In this document: positions 27,103 through 35,996 of the stretch, piece by piece
How the letters are laid out: every line of letters begins with the position of its first letter
Numbering within the stretch: the stretch's first letter is position 1
Assembly: GCA_016706685.1 (NCBI GenBank)
Contig: JADJJE010000001.1
Span: forward strand, 434,001-498,000
Origin: Sandaracinaceae bacterium
Lineage (GTDB): Bacteria; Myxococcota_A; Polyangia; Polyangiales; Houyiibacteriaceae
DNA length: 64,000 nt
Direction: 5' to 3'
The notes under the pieces: model-generated
What the model was told of the DNA's origin: nothing
The model's database searches: none
The model's input: the letters and a program-made list of their open reading frames with translations, nothing else
Made by a program: the position numbers and the translations under genes

Positions 27103-28505
27103 GCCTCGAGACCAGCGCCACGCGGGGTGCCATCGACATCGCCCTCGGCGACGTCGCCAAGCTCGAAGAGGTGGTGGACCGCGAAGCACTCACGCAGGTC
27201 TGTCGCTCGTTCTTCGACCTCTTCTCGCTCAGCGTGCGCATCTTCTCGAGCTCGGGCGTGCTGCTGGCAGACGTCCACGAAGAGCAGAGCATCTGCCGCT
27301 ACGTGAACACCCTGCCTGGCGGCCGCGACGCGTGTCGCTCCGTGGTGGCCGGCGTGCGGAACGCGCCCATGAGCCCGGAGATCGTGGGGCATCCGTGCTT
27401 CACCGGGGCCGTCTACCGCATCGTCCCCATCCTCTACCAAGGGCGCTCCGTGGGGCGCATCGTGCTGGGCCCGTACCTGCCCGCGGACACTCGAGAGGTG
27501 CCCGCCGCGCTCTTGGCCGTGGACCCGGGCATCGAGCAGCACGAGGCGCGTGACCGCCTGGCGCAGCTGCCCCGCGTCCGCACCGAGACCAGCGACCGCA
27601 TCATCGAGCACCTGCGCGGCATCCTGGATCTGCTGCTGTTCAGCAGCCACCGCGCGCACCTCACCAGCGAGATGCACGTGGCCAGCGTGCGCGAGAGCTT
27701 CCGCGAGCTGGCCGAGAAGAACGACCGGCTCACCGCAGCCTACGAGCGGCTCAAGGAGCTGGACCGCCTCAAGAGCAACTTCCTGGCCACGGTCAGCCAC
27801 GAGCTGCGCACCCCGCTCACCAGCATCATCGGGTACTCGGAGATGCTGGAGTCCGGCATGGTGGGCGAGCTCAACACCGAGCAGCAGGAGTTCGTGCACA
27901 CCATCTTCGAGAAGGGGGACCAGCTGCTCGCGCTGATCACCACCCTGCTCGACCTGTCCAAGATGGACCAGAGCTCGCTTCGGCTCGACCGCGTGCCCGT
28001 GGACGCGAAGCTCCTGCTCGGGGACGTCCAGTCCAACATCGCGCCCGTGGCCAACAAGCGCGGCATCCGCGTGGAGACCAAGGTCGAGCCCGACCTCCCG
28101 CACCTCGACGGCGACTTGGTGCGCCTGCGCCAGGTGCTCTTCAACCTCGCGGACAACGCGGTGAAGTTCACGCCCGACGGGGGCCGCGTGGAGCTCGTGC
28201 TGGCGCGCGACGTCATCGAAGACGAAACGTCGGGCATGGGCGCCGTGCTCATGGGGGGCGACTCCGTGCCCGCGCTGCGCTTCGACGTACGCGACTCGGG
28301 CATCGGCATGGCCAAGAACGAGCTCACGCGCATCTTCGACGCGTTCTACCAGGTGGACGGAAGCTCCACGCGGGAGCACGGTGGCGCCGGCCTCGGGCTG
28401 AACATCGCCAAGCGCATCGCCGAGGCGCATGGCGGGCGCATCAGCGTCACCAGCGAGCTGGGCGTGGGGACCACGTTCTCGGTGCTGCTGCCCACCGTGC
28501 GCTAG
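27099..28505 (+). CDS. PocR-domain sensor histidine kinase
   Basis: The product is 468 residues with no membrane segment, so it is a cytoplasmic sensor. Residues about 25-185 form a PocR-type ligand domain with conserved cysteines (C66, C79, C100, in CRYVNTLPGGRDACR and GHPCFTGAVYRIVPI), which in related proteins sense small molecules or metal/redox state. A coiled linker leads to HisKA with SHELRTPL (phospho-accepting His 234) and HATPase_c with NLADNAVKFTP, DSGIGM and GGAGLGLNI. There is no receiver domain or response regulator nearby. Its start lies inside the GTPase stop (4-nt overlap), so kinase and GTPase probably work in one pathway. Confidence 0.93.
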   Translation: MSLETSATRGAIDIALGDVAKLEEVVDREALTQVCRSFFDLFSLSVRIFSSSGVLLADVHEEQSICRYVNTLPGGRDACRSVVAGVRNAPMSPEIVGHPCFTGAVYRIVPILYQGRSVGRIVLGPYLPADTREVPAALLAVDPGIEQHEARDRLAQLPRVRTETSDRIIEHLRGILDLLLFSSHRAHLTSEMHVASVRESFRELAEKNDRLTAAYERLKELDRLKSNFLATVSHELRTPLTSIIGYSEMLESGMVGELNTEQQEFVHTIFEKGDQLLALITTLLDLSKMDQSSLRLDRVPVDAKLLLGDVQSNIAPVANKRGIRVETKVEPDLPHLDGDLVRLRQVLFNLADNAVKFTPDGGRVELVLARDVIEDETSGMGAVLMGGDSVPALRFDVRDSGIGMAKNELTRIFDAFYQVDGSSTREHGGAGLGLNIAKRIAEAHGGRISVTSELGVGTTFSVLLPTVR

Positions 28506-28508
28506 CGC

Positions 28509-29482
28509 ATGGACGAGTTCGAGTTCATCTCCGCCCTGACCGAGCGCTTCACGCGCGACGGCGCGGCAGGTGCTCCCTGGTGGACATCGGCGACGACGCA
28601 GCGGTGCTGCACGCGGACGCGCGACCGCTGGTGGTGAGCGTGGACGCATCGGTGGAGGGCGTGCACTTTCTGCGAGACTTCGCGCCGGCGGAGGACCTGG
28701 GCTATCGGGCGCTGATGGCGGCGGCCAGCGACCTGGGTGCCATGGGCGCCGACCCGGAGTCTGCGCTGCTGGCCCTGATCATCGCGCCGGGCACGCCGCG
28801 CGACTGGCTGCTCGCTCTGGCAGACGGCTACGCCGAGGCCGCCGAGGTGTGTGGCCTGCGCGTGGTGGGTGGCAACGTGAGCCGCGGTGACGCCCTCTCG
28901 ATGACCACGACCGTGCTCGGGCGCATGCCCGAAGGCACGTTGCCCCTTCGGCGCCAGGGCGCCCGCGTGGGGGACGACGTCTACGTGAGTGGCCCCGTGG
29001 GCAGCGCCGCGCTCGGTCTGGCCGCCATCCGGGCCGGCACCACGGACCACGACGGCGCGACGCGCGAGTGCATGCGACGCTGGCGTCGCCCGTGTGCTCG
29101 ACTCTCCGTCGGTGCCGCGCTGCGTGGGTTGGCCACCAGCGCCATCGATCTGTCCGACGGACTGCTGCAAGACCTCACCCACGTGGCGCTGGCGTCGGGG
29201 GTGGGGCTCGAGCTCCGGCTGGCGGACATCCCCCGGGTGGCCGGCTTCGCCCAAGCGTGCGCCCACCATGGGCTCCAGCCCGAGGACACCGCGCTCACCG
29301 GCGGCGAGGACTACGAGCTGGCGTTCACCGCACCACGAGCGCAGCGCGAGCGAGTGGGCACGCTGCTCCCGGGCGTCTCACGCATTGGGGAGGTGGTGGC
29401 CACCCCGGGCGTGCGTGTATTGGACGCCCAGGGATGCCTGCGAGACGCGAACGGCCCCGCCGGCTTCCGCCACGAGTGGTAG
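28509..29482 (+). pseudogene. thiL: thiL (thiamine-monophosphate kinase) with a frameshift near the N-terminus
   Basis: ThiL phosphorylates thiamine monophosphate to the pyrophosphate cofactor. From ATG 28509 the frame reads MDEFEFISALTERFTRDG, the usual ThiL start, but then departs. The body of ThiL (DIGDDAAVL, VSVDASVEGVHF, SDLGAMGA, VGGNVSRGD, AIDLSDGLLQDL, TGGEDYELAF) continues in another frame, from about 28560 to the stop at 29482. One missing base between about 28545 and 28580 explains this; the restored product would be about 324 residues, the family norm. A short product from GTG 28580 would lack the first ~25 residues. It follows the kinase stop by 3 nt. Confidence 0.85.
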
Positions 29483-29536
29483 CGGAGCGCCCTGCGGGGC
29501 CGTGCCGAAGCCGAGGTCGGCGGACGCGCCGAGGCC

Positions 29537-30397
29537 TCAGTTGCCGCGCGTGGTGCCCGTGATGTGGTCGGCGACGTTCGAGTGCGGGTCGTTGACCTCG
29601 GCGTCCGGGTCGGCGGTCACGGAGTCCACCAGCGCGTGGCCCTGGTTGGGGTTGCGCGGAGCCACGGGTCGCAGCTCGGTGAGGTTGGCCACGGTGGCGA
29701 GGTCCTCGTAGACCAGCGCGAAGGTGTGGCCGTTGTCCACGAAGCGCAGGCGTGTCGTCTGATCACGCCACTCGTACCAGCGCGTCTCGCGCCCGATCGT
29801 CTCGTAGAGCTGGCCCTCTTGGATCTGCGAGGGCCCGAAGCGCTCGATCATCTGGGCGCCGAAGTCCTCGAAGGACGTGCCCGCCACGACGCTGGGCAGG
29901 AACTGCCGGTACTGCTTCCACAGGCGGTTCTGGATGAAGAAGTAGTAGTCGTCTGCCTCGGCGGTGCGCCGCTGCATCATGGCTTCTTGGTTGTTGTGAG
30001 TGAACTCACCGCGCAGGTTGTTCGAGTCGTGACCGCTGACGGTCCCGTTGAACTCGAAGTAGCTGTCCATGATGCGGCGCACCGCGCGGCCCATCTCGGC
30101 GCGGGCGTTGTCTTCCTCGATGGCGCCGGGCGCGTCACGAATGATGGGCTCGTACTCGGCTTCGAGGGCCTCCCGCAGGAAACGCAGGGTGCGCTGGCGG
30201 GTCCAGCCCCACTGCAGCCCGTTGAGGGACGGCCGAATGGCCTCGCTCATGCGCACGCGTGCACGCTGCTGTTGAGCGGCCTGACCTTGCTGGCCGCCGC
30301 GGCGGCGCTGGGCGTCCACGTCGCCAGTGGGGACCAGCGTGGACAGACCGACCACCACGACGCCGGCGCGGATGAGAGTGGACTTCGAAAACGACAT
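29537..30397 (-). CDS. Exported protein of unknown function
   Basis: The product is 286 residues with a cleavable signal peptide (MSFSKSTLIRAGVVVVGLSTLVPTG, then AQ). The ATG at 30397 was chosen because GGAGGT sits 4 nt upstream. After an Arg/Gln-rich spacer comes a single domain rich in aromatic residues (LQWGWTRQRTLRFLREALEAEYEP, DDYYFFIQNRLWKQYRQFLPS, RWYEWRDQTTRLRFVD). It has no catalytic motif I can name and no further membrane helices. It is probably a periplasmic or outer-surface protein. It is separated from the EI24-like gene by a 185-bp gap carrying a strong hairpin, so it is likely its own unit. Confidence 0.78.
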   Translation of the reverse strand: MSFSKSTLIRAGVVVVGLSTLVPTGDVDAQRRRGGQQGQAAQQQRARVRMSEAIRPSLNGLQWGWTRQRTLRFLREALEAEYEPIIRDAPGAIEEDNARAEMGRAVRRIMDSYFEFNGTVSGHDSNNLRGEFTHNNQEAMMQRRTAEADDYYFFIQNRLWKQYRQFLPSVVAGTSFEDFGAQMIERFGPSQIQEGQLYETIGRETRWYEWRDQTTRLRFVDNGHTFALVYEDLATVANLTELRPVAPRNPNQGHALVDSVTADPDAEVNDPHSNVADHITGTTRGN

Positions 30398-30464
30398 GAG
30401 ACCTCCGGGGTCGGGATTCAACGGCAAGAGGGGGATCCTGCGCAACACTATAAAGAGGATACGC

Positions 30465-30494
30465 GCACCCGCAGTGAAAGCCCACTGCGGGTGC
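30465..30494 (-). terminator. Strong hairpin terminator after the MCE/EI24 pair
   Basis: A perfect 12-bp stem, GCACCCGCAGTG (30465-30476) with CACTGCGGGTGC (30483-30494), and a 6-nt loop. Read on the minus strand it lies about 90 nt beyond the EI24-like stop and is followed by a pyrimidine-rich stretch (TATCCTCTTTAT), the nearest thing to a U-tract in this GC-rich window. Confidence 0.65.
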
Positions 30495-30582
30495 ACGCAC
30501 CGCTCAGGCACGCCCGCCGGCTGTGGAGGAGCAGTCGGGCACGGGTCAGACGCCGGAGCGGACCGTCCATTCAACGGTGGTG

Positions 30583-31431
30583 CTACGCGGGCGGAACCAG
30601 CCCCTCACGCTCCATGTCGAGGAAGAGCAGCGTGCCCCCTGCCACCGCAGCCGGCATGAAGAAGAGGTTCACCAGCGGGATCATGAGGAACAGGTACACC
30701 CCCGCCCCGAAGCCCAGCATGGGCAGGAAGCGCTGCCGGATGATGGCCGCGCGCCGCCGCACCCCGTAGCCGCGCCGTGTGGCCGGCCAGTCCACGTAGT
30801 CCACGGCGAAGTAGGTGGCCGTGAAGACGAAGCCGAAGACCGCATAGGCCAGCGCGCCCACCACGGGAATGAGGAACTGGAAGACGAACAACGGCAGCAT
30901 CACGAACGCGTAGAGGATGAGCTTGGTGACCTCCACGCGCACCGTCCGGATGGTGTCGCGCAGCAGCGCCCGGAGCGTGAACGGAGGCCCCTCGACGCCA
31001 GTGACCCGGCGCTCCACCTCTTCGCTCAAGAGGTCGTTGAACGGAGCGGCGATGATGCTGGCGAGCGCGGCCACCACGAGCAGGGCCGCCGCACCCAGCA
31101 GGAACGTGAAGACCCAGTCGAAGACGGTGTGCGCCACGCGCTTCACCCCACCCCAGAAGCCGTCGTCGGTGGGGCTCGACCAGATGGCCTCCACCCAACC
31201 CGCGTGGTGCTGCCCCAACTGATAGAAGACCACCGTGAGCAGCCCGAGCGTGATCAGGATGGGGAAGATCCAGTAGCGGACCAGCCCGGGGTGCTGCAGG
31301 TAGACGAAGCGCGCGCCGCGGAAGGGGTAACGGAAGCCCGCCAGGAAGCCGAGCGTGAGGCGTGCCGGGGTGGCCGCCACATCCTTCACCACGCTGACGA
31401 CCTTCTGGACGACAGGCGGCTCCGATGTCAC
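30583..31431 (-). CDS. EI24/CysZ-like integral membrane protein
   Basis: The product is 282 residues with about six hydrophobic segments. The N-terminal signature GFRYPFRGARFVYLQHPGL followed by RYWIFPILIT, and the central APFNDLLSEEVERRVTG, are those of the EI24 domain shared with CysZ sulfate permeases. The C-terminus has GYGVRRRAAIIRQRFLPMLGFG. Its start overlaps the MCE gene stop by 4 nt, so the two are coupled; sulfate genes are absent nearby, so a link to lipid or envelope transport is as likely as sulfate uptake (inference). Confidence 0.85.
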   Translation of the reverse strand: MTSEPPVVQKVVSVVKDVAATPARLTLGFLAGFRYPFRGARFVYLQHPGLVRYWIFPILITLGLLTVVFYQLGQHHAGWVEAIWSSPTDDGFWGGVKRVAHTVFDWVFTFLLGAAALLVVAALASIIAAPFNDLLSEEVERRVTGVEGPPFTLRALLRDTIRTVRVEVTKLILYAFVMLPLFVFQFLIPVVGALAYAVFGFVFTATYFAVDYVDWPATRRGYGVRRRAAIIRQRFLPMLGFGAGVYLFLMIPLVNLFFMPAAVAGGTLLFLDMEREGLVPPA

Positions 31432-32903
31432 GGGGCGAGGCCTCCCGCGAAGGGCAGGATGCCCTTCAGGTCGTCGTCGTTGAAGCGCAGCATCAGGCCC
31501 AGGAACACGTCGCGCGTGCCGTTGAGGGCGTCGTCCACGCCGGCCACCAGCCAGAAGCGGTTGACCAGCTCGAAGTTGAGGCGCGCGCGCAGGCGGGGCA
31601 GCGCTTGCACACCGATGGCGAAGGCGTCGATGTTGAGCTCGAAGCGGTCGTCCAGGATGTGCAGGTCGAGGCCTAGGCCGCCCGTGGACTCCATGATGCC
31701 CACGCGGAACGTGGCGAACGAGACCCGCTTGGCCAGCATGATGGTGAAGCGCAGCGCGTCCGAGCGTGTGATGGTGGTGCGCGTGTAGACCGGCGGGTCG
31801 TCCTCGCCGGCGGGGTTCTGGAACACGGTCTCGCGCCGGGTCCGCTCCGACCCGCGCGGGTCGTCCACCACCTGGATCAGGAAGTAGCGGCTCTCGCGCG
31901 GCTGCAGGCGCAGCGAGAAGTACGTCTTGAAGGTGTTCGCGAGCATGTTGAACTCGCTGCGGATCTCGAGGATGGTCTGGAGGCGCCCGATGCCGCCGAG
32001 GATGCCGCCGATGCCCTCGGCGATGCCCTCGACCTCGTCGATGAGGGTCTCGTCGGAGGTCAGGCGACCGATGGTGCCCTCGCCCCGCGCGGTGCGGTCG
32101 CTCACCTGCCGGACGTCGGCCAGCACGCGCTCCAGCTCCTCGGACGCGCGGTGAATGGAGGCCACCGTGTCGTCGCTCTCGCCGAGCGCGCGGTCGATGT
32201 CGGGGCGCCGCTCGTCGATGACCTGGTCCAGGTTGCGCGTGGCCGACTCCACGTTGTCGAGGATGCGGATGAGGCGCGGCCCTGCAGCCTCCGTGGCGTC
32301 CTCCACGTTGCGCAGGGTGTTGCCCACCACGGCCTCGTTGGCCTGGATGGTGCGGTTCACGGCCTCGAGCGCCTCGCTCAGGTTGAGCAGCGCGCTCTGC
32401 ATGCGGTCGCCGGCTTCGTCCGTGCCGAAGGAGCGCTGCATCTGGGCGCTGACGTCCCGGATGTTGGTGGCGATTTCACTGACGGTGGTCAGAATCGCGT
32501 CCATGGAGGTGGGCTCTTGCGCCAGGAGGATCTGGCCGCCGTCGGGGATGAGCGGCTCGGTCACGCTACCCGGGTAGATGACCAGCAGCTTCTCCCCCAA
32601 GAGCGAAGCGCTTCGCATGGCTACCCGCGCGTCCTCGTGCAGCTCGATGCCCTCGTCCATCACGATGTCCACCCGCGCGCGGTTGCCCTCGAGGCGGATG
32701 GTGTCGATGTAGCCCACCGAGATGCCCGCGATGAGCACACGCGACTTGGGGATGAGGCCCTGCACATCGTCGAAGAGCGCGTAGACGGTGTAGCCCTCGT
32801 TCTCACCCGAGCGCTCGTCGACGTAGCGATAGACGGCGATGGCGACGAACGTCCCGATCACCACCATCAGGCCAACGCGGGCCGCCTTCCAAGTGTCATT
32901 CAT
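31428..32903 (-). CDS. MCE (MlaD) family protein with C-terminal barrel-like domain
   Basis: The product is 491 residues. An N-terminal membrane anchor (AARVGLMVVIGTFVAIAVYRYV) is followed by one MCE/MlaD domain (about 37-115: YALFDDVQGLIPKSRVLIAGISVGYI). A long helical coil region (~130-290, many Arg, Glu, Ala and Asn) comes next, then a C-terminal beta-rich domain. This resembles the lipid-shuttling MCE proteins of Gram-negatives, where helices form a tunnel from inner membrane to the periplasm. The usual permease (MlaE) and ATPase (MlaF) are not adjacent. It is operonic with the EI24-like gene and divergent from the lipoprotein at 33.1 kb. Confidence 0.9.
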   Translation of the reverse strand: MNDTWKAARVGLMVVIGTFVAIAVYRYVDERSGENEGYTVYALFDDVQGLIPKSRVLIAGISVGYIDTIRLEGNRARVDIVMDEGIELHEDARVAMRSASLLGEKLLVIYPGSVTEPLIPDGGQILLAQEPTSMDAILTTVSEIATNIRDVSAQMQRSFGTDEAGDRMQSALLNLSEALEAVNRTIQANEAVVGNTLRNVEDATEAAGPRLIRILDNVESATRNLDQVIDERRPDIDRALGESDDTVASIHRASEELERVLADVRQVSDRTARGEGTIGRLTSDETLIDEVEGIAEGIGGILGGIGRLQTILEIRSEFNMLANTFKTYFSLRLQPRESRYFLIQVVDDPRGSERTRRETVFQNPAGEDDPPVYTRTTITRSDALRFTIMLAKRVSFATFRVGIMESTGGLGLDLHILDDRFELNIDAFAIGVQALPRLRARLNFELVNRFWLVAGVDDALNGTRDVFLGLMLRFNDDDLKGILPFAGGLAP

Positions 32904-33076
32904 CGATGCGGCGACATCCTAGCCGAAAACTGACACCGAGGTGCAAAGACCGGCGGACCCCGGGCGAAAACCGCCGGCCCATGGAGAGACTCCCGGCAGG
33001 CGCCGTGCGCTGTGGTGGTTGACCCGCCCGCGCGAGGGCCCGTATCGTCCGGGCTCGCTCAACGGTCGGACTCATT

Positions 33077-34051
33077 TTGCCTACATCGACGCCTCGCCAC
33101 GCCCTCCCCCCCCTGGCCGCCATGCTCACGCTGGTGCTGGTGGGCTGCGACTTTCACCCTGGCAACCGAGAGGCGGACCCGGTGTTCACGTCGGACGAGG
33201 AGGGCAGCGCCACGCCGCCGCGCATCCCGGGCGCCACGTGTGGCGGGCCGTCGGACTGCGCCACCGACCAGGTGTGCCTCGAGGCCACCTGCGTGGGGGC
33301 CCGCACCAGCGTGAAGGCAGAGCTGCTGGCGGCCGCGGCGGCCCAGCAGTCCGAAGCCGGCGACGCAGCCGGTGCCGCTGCCAGCTACCAAGAGGCCATC
33401 GAGGCCTACGAGGCGGCCGAGATCACGCCACCGGGCGCGGTGTTGTGCCGCGCCGCGCAGAGCATCTTGAGCGTCACCCACCAGGCCGAGGGGCGCGAGC
33501 GTGCGGCACGCATGGCCGACCGCTGCCTGCGCCAGACGCTGCCCGGTGACCATCTGCGCGGCCGCGTCATCGCGGCCCTCGGGCGCATGCGCTACGACGG
33601 CCTCAACCTCGGGGCGTTCGACCTCCCGGAGGCGCCGGCCACGTTCTTCACGGAGACCCCCGCGCGGCCGGATCCCAACCGCGTGCAGGTCACCATCGAG
33701 GTGACCCCGCTCGAGAGCAGCTCGTTCGCGCCCATCATCGCCGCGCTCGAGGGCGAGGCAGCCAAGGCCGCGGCCCAAGACTGCTTCCTGCAAGACTGGG
33801 AAGTGCGCCACGAGCAGCAGGCGGCGGCCAGCTTCCAGGTGCGCTTCTCCTCGCGCTTGCGCGACATGGGTAGCTACGACGCGTACCCCGCGGAGCTGGA
33901 GCTGGTGCAGCAGTCGCTGGCGCAGGAAGGCTTCGAGCCGTGCTTGGCGCGGGTGCTGCCGGCCGTGGTGGAGCTGCCCGCCAGCCTCGGGCGGGTGGTG
34001 TCGTACGAGACGACCATGACCGTGAGCGCCACCCTCCAAGCGAGCGAGTGA
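33077..34051 (+). CDS. Lipoprotein with Cys-rich N-terminus
   Basis: The product is about 324 residues. It begins with a lipoprotein signal ending LVLVGC (Cys 24). The start codon used is TTG at 33077, which supplies the charged n-region; an internal ATG at 33122 would leave a signal too short. Next is a short Cys-rich tag (CGGPSDCATDQVCLEATC) common on myxobacterial surface proteins, then an Ala/Glu helical region resembling TPR (EAGDAAGAAASYQEAIEAYEAAE) and an unassigned C-terminal domain. No enzyme motif. It is divergent from the MCE gene. Confidence 0.75.
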   Translation: MPTSTPRHALPPLAAMLTLVLVGCDFHPGNREADPVFTSDEEGSATPPRIPGATCGGPSDCATDQVCLEATCVGARTSVKAELLAAAAAQQSEAGDAAGAAASYQEAIEAYEAAEITPPGAVLCRAAQSILSVTHQAEGRERAARMADRCLRQTLPGDHLRGRVIAALGRMRYDGLNLGAFDLPEAPATFFTETPARPDPNRVQVTIEVTPLESSSFAPIIAALEGEAAKAAAQDCFLQDWEVRHEQQAAASFQVRFSSRLRDMGSYDAYPAELELVQQSLAQEGFEPCLARVLPAVVELPASLGRVVSYETTMTVSATLQASE

Positions 34052-34118
34052 TCCCGCACGGCTGGGGCCGGCCCGGCCGGCGTGTGGCCAGAGGTGCGAC
34101 ACGCTGCTAGGACGCGGC

Positions 34119-34916
34119 GTGCTCGCGACCCTCGACACCCTGACCGCGCTGGCCCTTGGTCTCATTCAAGGCGTGACGGAGTTCCTGCCCGTCTCGAGCG
34201 ACGGTCACATCGCCATCGGCGCACGGGTCTTCGGGCTCGAAGACGCCCCCCTCGCGCTGAGCGTGGCGCTGCATGCGGGCACCCTGCTGGCCACGCTCAT
34301 CGCGTTCCGTGCGGACCTCGCCTCGCTCGCTCGCGAGACCTTCCGACCGCGCGGTGACTTCGCCATGTGGCGCGCCTCCGAGACCGGCCGGCTGGTCATG
34401 GCGGTGGTGGTCGCGACCATCCCCACCGGCATCATCGGCCTGGGTTTGAAGGACCACGTGGAGCACCTCAGCCACGATCAGCAGGTGGTCGCGGTGTGCC
34501 TGATGGGGTCGGCGGTCATGGTCATGTTGACGAGGCTCGGTCGCGGCGAGGCGCAGCTGCCCACCCTTCCCCAAGCGTTCTTGATCGGCATCTTCCAAGG
34601 CCTCGCGGTGCTCCCCGGGCTCTCGCGCAGTGGCTCCACCATCGCGGTGGCCATGCTGCTGGGGCTGGCCGGCACAGCGGCCTTCCGCTTCAGCTTCCTG
34701 CTGTCCCTGCCCGCCGTCGCGGGCGCGGTGCTGCTGGAGCTGGGCAACCCGGCCGAGCTCATCGCGCTGGGCTGGCCTGCGCTCTTGGGGGCGCTCGTGG
34801 CCTTCGTGACAGGCTACGCCAGCCTGTTCTTGCTGCGCGGGCTCGTGCACCGGGGCAACCTGTTCCTCTTCGCGATCTATCTCGTCCCGGTCTCGATCTG
34901 GTTCTTCTTCTGGTAG
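34119..34916 (+). CDS. uppP: Undecaprenyl-diphosphatase UppP (BacA)
   Basis: The product is 265 residues, a polytopic membrane phosphatase that recycles undecaprenyl pyrophosphate to the monophosphate carrier used by MraY and glycan pathways. The two family motifs are present: GVTEFLPVSSDGHI (residues ~18-31) and GLSRSGSTIAVAMLLG (~165-180). It has about eight hydrophobic helices and is of usual length. It starts with GTG at 34119. It lies 9 nt before manC, suggesting co-expression of carrier recycling and sugar-nucleotide supply. High expression of UppP gives bacitracin tolerance in many species. Confidence 0.95.
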   Translation: MLATLDTLTALALGLIQGVTEFLPVSSDGHIAIGARVFGLEDAPLALSVALHAGTLLATLIAFRADLASLARETFRPRGDFAMWRASETGRLVMAVVVATIPTGIIGLGLKDHVEHLSHDQQVVAVCLMGSAVMVMLTRLGRGEAQLPTLPQAFLIGIFQGLAVLPGLSRSGSTIAVAMLLGLAGTAAFRFSFLLSLPAVAGAVLLELGNPAELIALGWPALLGALVAFVTGYASLFLLRGLVHRGNLFLFAIYLVPVSIWFFFW

Positions 34917-34925
34917 GGGTCACGC

Positions 34926-35996
34926 ATGTCTCGCACCGTGTTCGCCGTCATCATGGCCGGGGGCTCCGGCACCCGCTTCTGGCCTGCCTCGCGCGGGTCG
35001 CGTCCGAAGCAGCTGCTGCCGCTGGCGGGCGGTGAGACGTCGCTCATCGCCGAGACGGTGGAGCGCATCGCACCGCTCGTGCCTGCCGAGCGCGTGTTGG
35101 TGGTGACGTCGGCGCTGCTGGCCGAGGCCACCGCCGCCGAGCTGAGCATGCTGCCGCGGGAGAACATCCTGGCCGAGCCGCTGGGCCGCAACACGGCGCC
35201 GTGTGTGGGCTGGGCGGCCGCGCACGTGCGGCGCCGCGACCCGAACGCCATCCTCATGGTGCTGCCGGCCGACCACCACATCGGCGACCCGGACACCTAC
35301 CGCAAGACGCTCGAGACCGCGCTGCGGGCCGCGGACGATGGCGCGCTGGTGACCGTGGGGATCCTGCCCACCCGCCCCGAGACGGGCTACGGCTACATCG
35401 AGCAGGGCGAGAGCCTGGGCGATGGCGTCCGTGCCGTGACCCGCTTCGTCGAGAAGCCCGACCTCGCGCGCGCCGAGCAGTTCCTCGCGAGCGGCCACTT
35501 CGTCTGGAACAGCGGCATGTTCTTCTTTCGCGCCGACGCGGTGCTGGCCGAGTTCGAGCGCCAGCTGCCTGCCATCGCGGCGCGGATCACGGAGTACGAC
35601 GCCGCCGCGCGGGAGGGCCGCGAAGCCGAGGTGGTGGGCGCCACGTATGCGTCGCTCGAGAGCGTGAGCTTCGACCACGGCATCATGGAGCACGCCGAGC
35701 GCATCGCCGTGGTCGCGGGAAGCTTCGGCTGGAGCGACCTCGGCAGCTGGACCACCGCTTACGAGCTGGCAGCGAAAGACGCCGCCGAGAACGCCCTGCG
35801 GGCGGATGGCGTGCTGGTGGACAGCTCGGGCTGCTACGTGAGCGCGCCGGCGGGCAAGCTGGTGGCGCTAGTGGGGCTCCACGACCTCGTGGTGGTGGAC
35901 ACCGGAGACGCGCTCCTGATCATGCCGCGCGAGCGCGCGCAGGATGTTCGCTCGGTGGTGGACGCGCTCAAGTCGCGACGGGATCCACGGGTATAG
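34926..35996 (+). CDS. manC: Mannose-1-phosphate guanylyltransferase
   Basis: The product is 356 residues and converts Man-1-P and GTP to GDP-mannose. The nucleotidyltransferase signature GGSGTRFWPASRGSRPKQLL is at residues 12-31. Further motifs are AEPLGRNTAPCVGWAA, VLPADHHIGD, YGYIEQGE, RFVEKPD and WNSGMFFFRAD. It is short, lacking the fused isomerase (type II) domain of AlgA/ManC-GMP fusions, so a separate mannose-6-phosphate isomerase is expected. The partner phosphomannomutase (manB-like) is at 39-40.4 kb. Its 3' end overlaps the convergent DMT gene by 29 bp. Confidence 0.95.
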   Translation: MSRTVFAVIMAGGSGTRFWPASRGSRPKQLLPLAGGETSLIAETVERIAPLVPAERVLVVTSALLAEATAAELSMLPRENILAEPLGRNTAPCVGWAAAHVRRRDPNAILMVLPADHHIGDPDTYRKTLETALRAADDGALVTVGILPTRPETGYGYIEQGESLGDGVRAVTRFVEKPDLARAEQFLASGHFVWNSGMFFFRADAVLAEFERQLPAIAARITEYDAAAREGREAEVVGATYASLESVSFDHGIMEHAERIAVVAGSFGWSDLGSWTTAYELAAKDAAENALRADGVLVDSSGCYVSAPAGKLVALVGLHDLVVVDTGDALLIMPRERAQDVRSVVDALKSRRDPRV

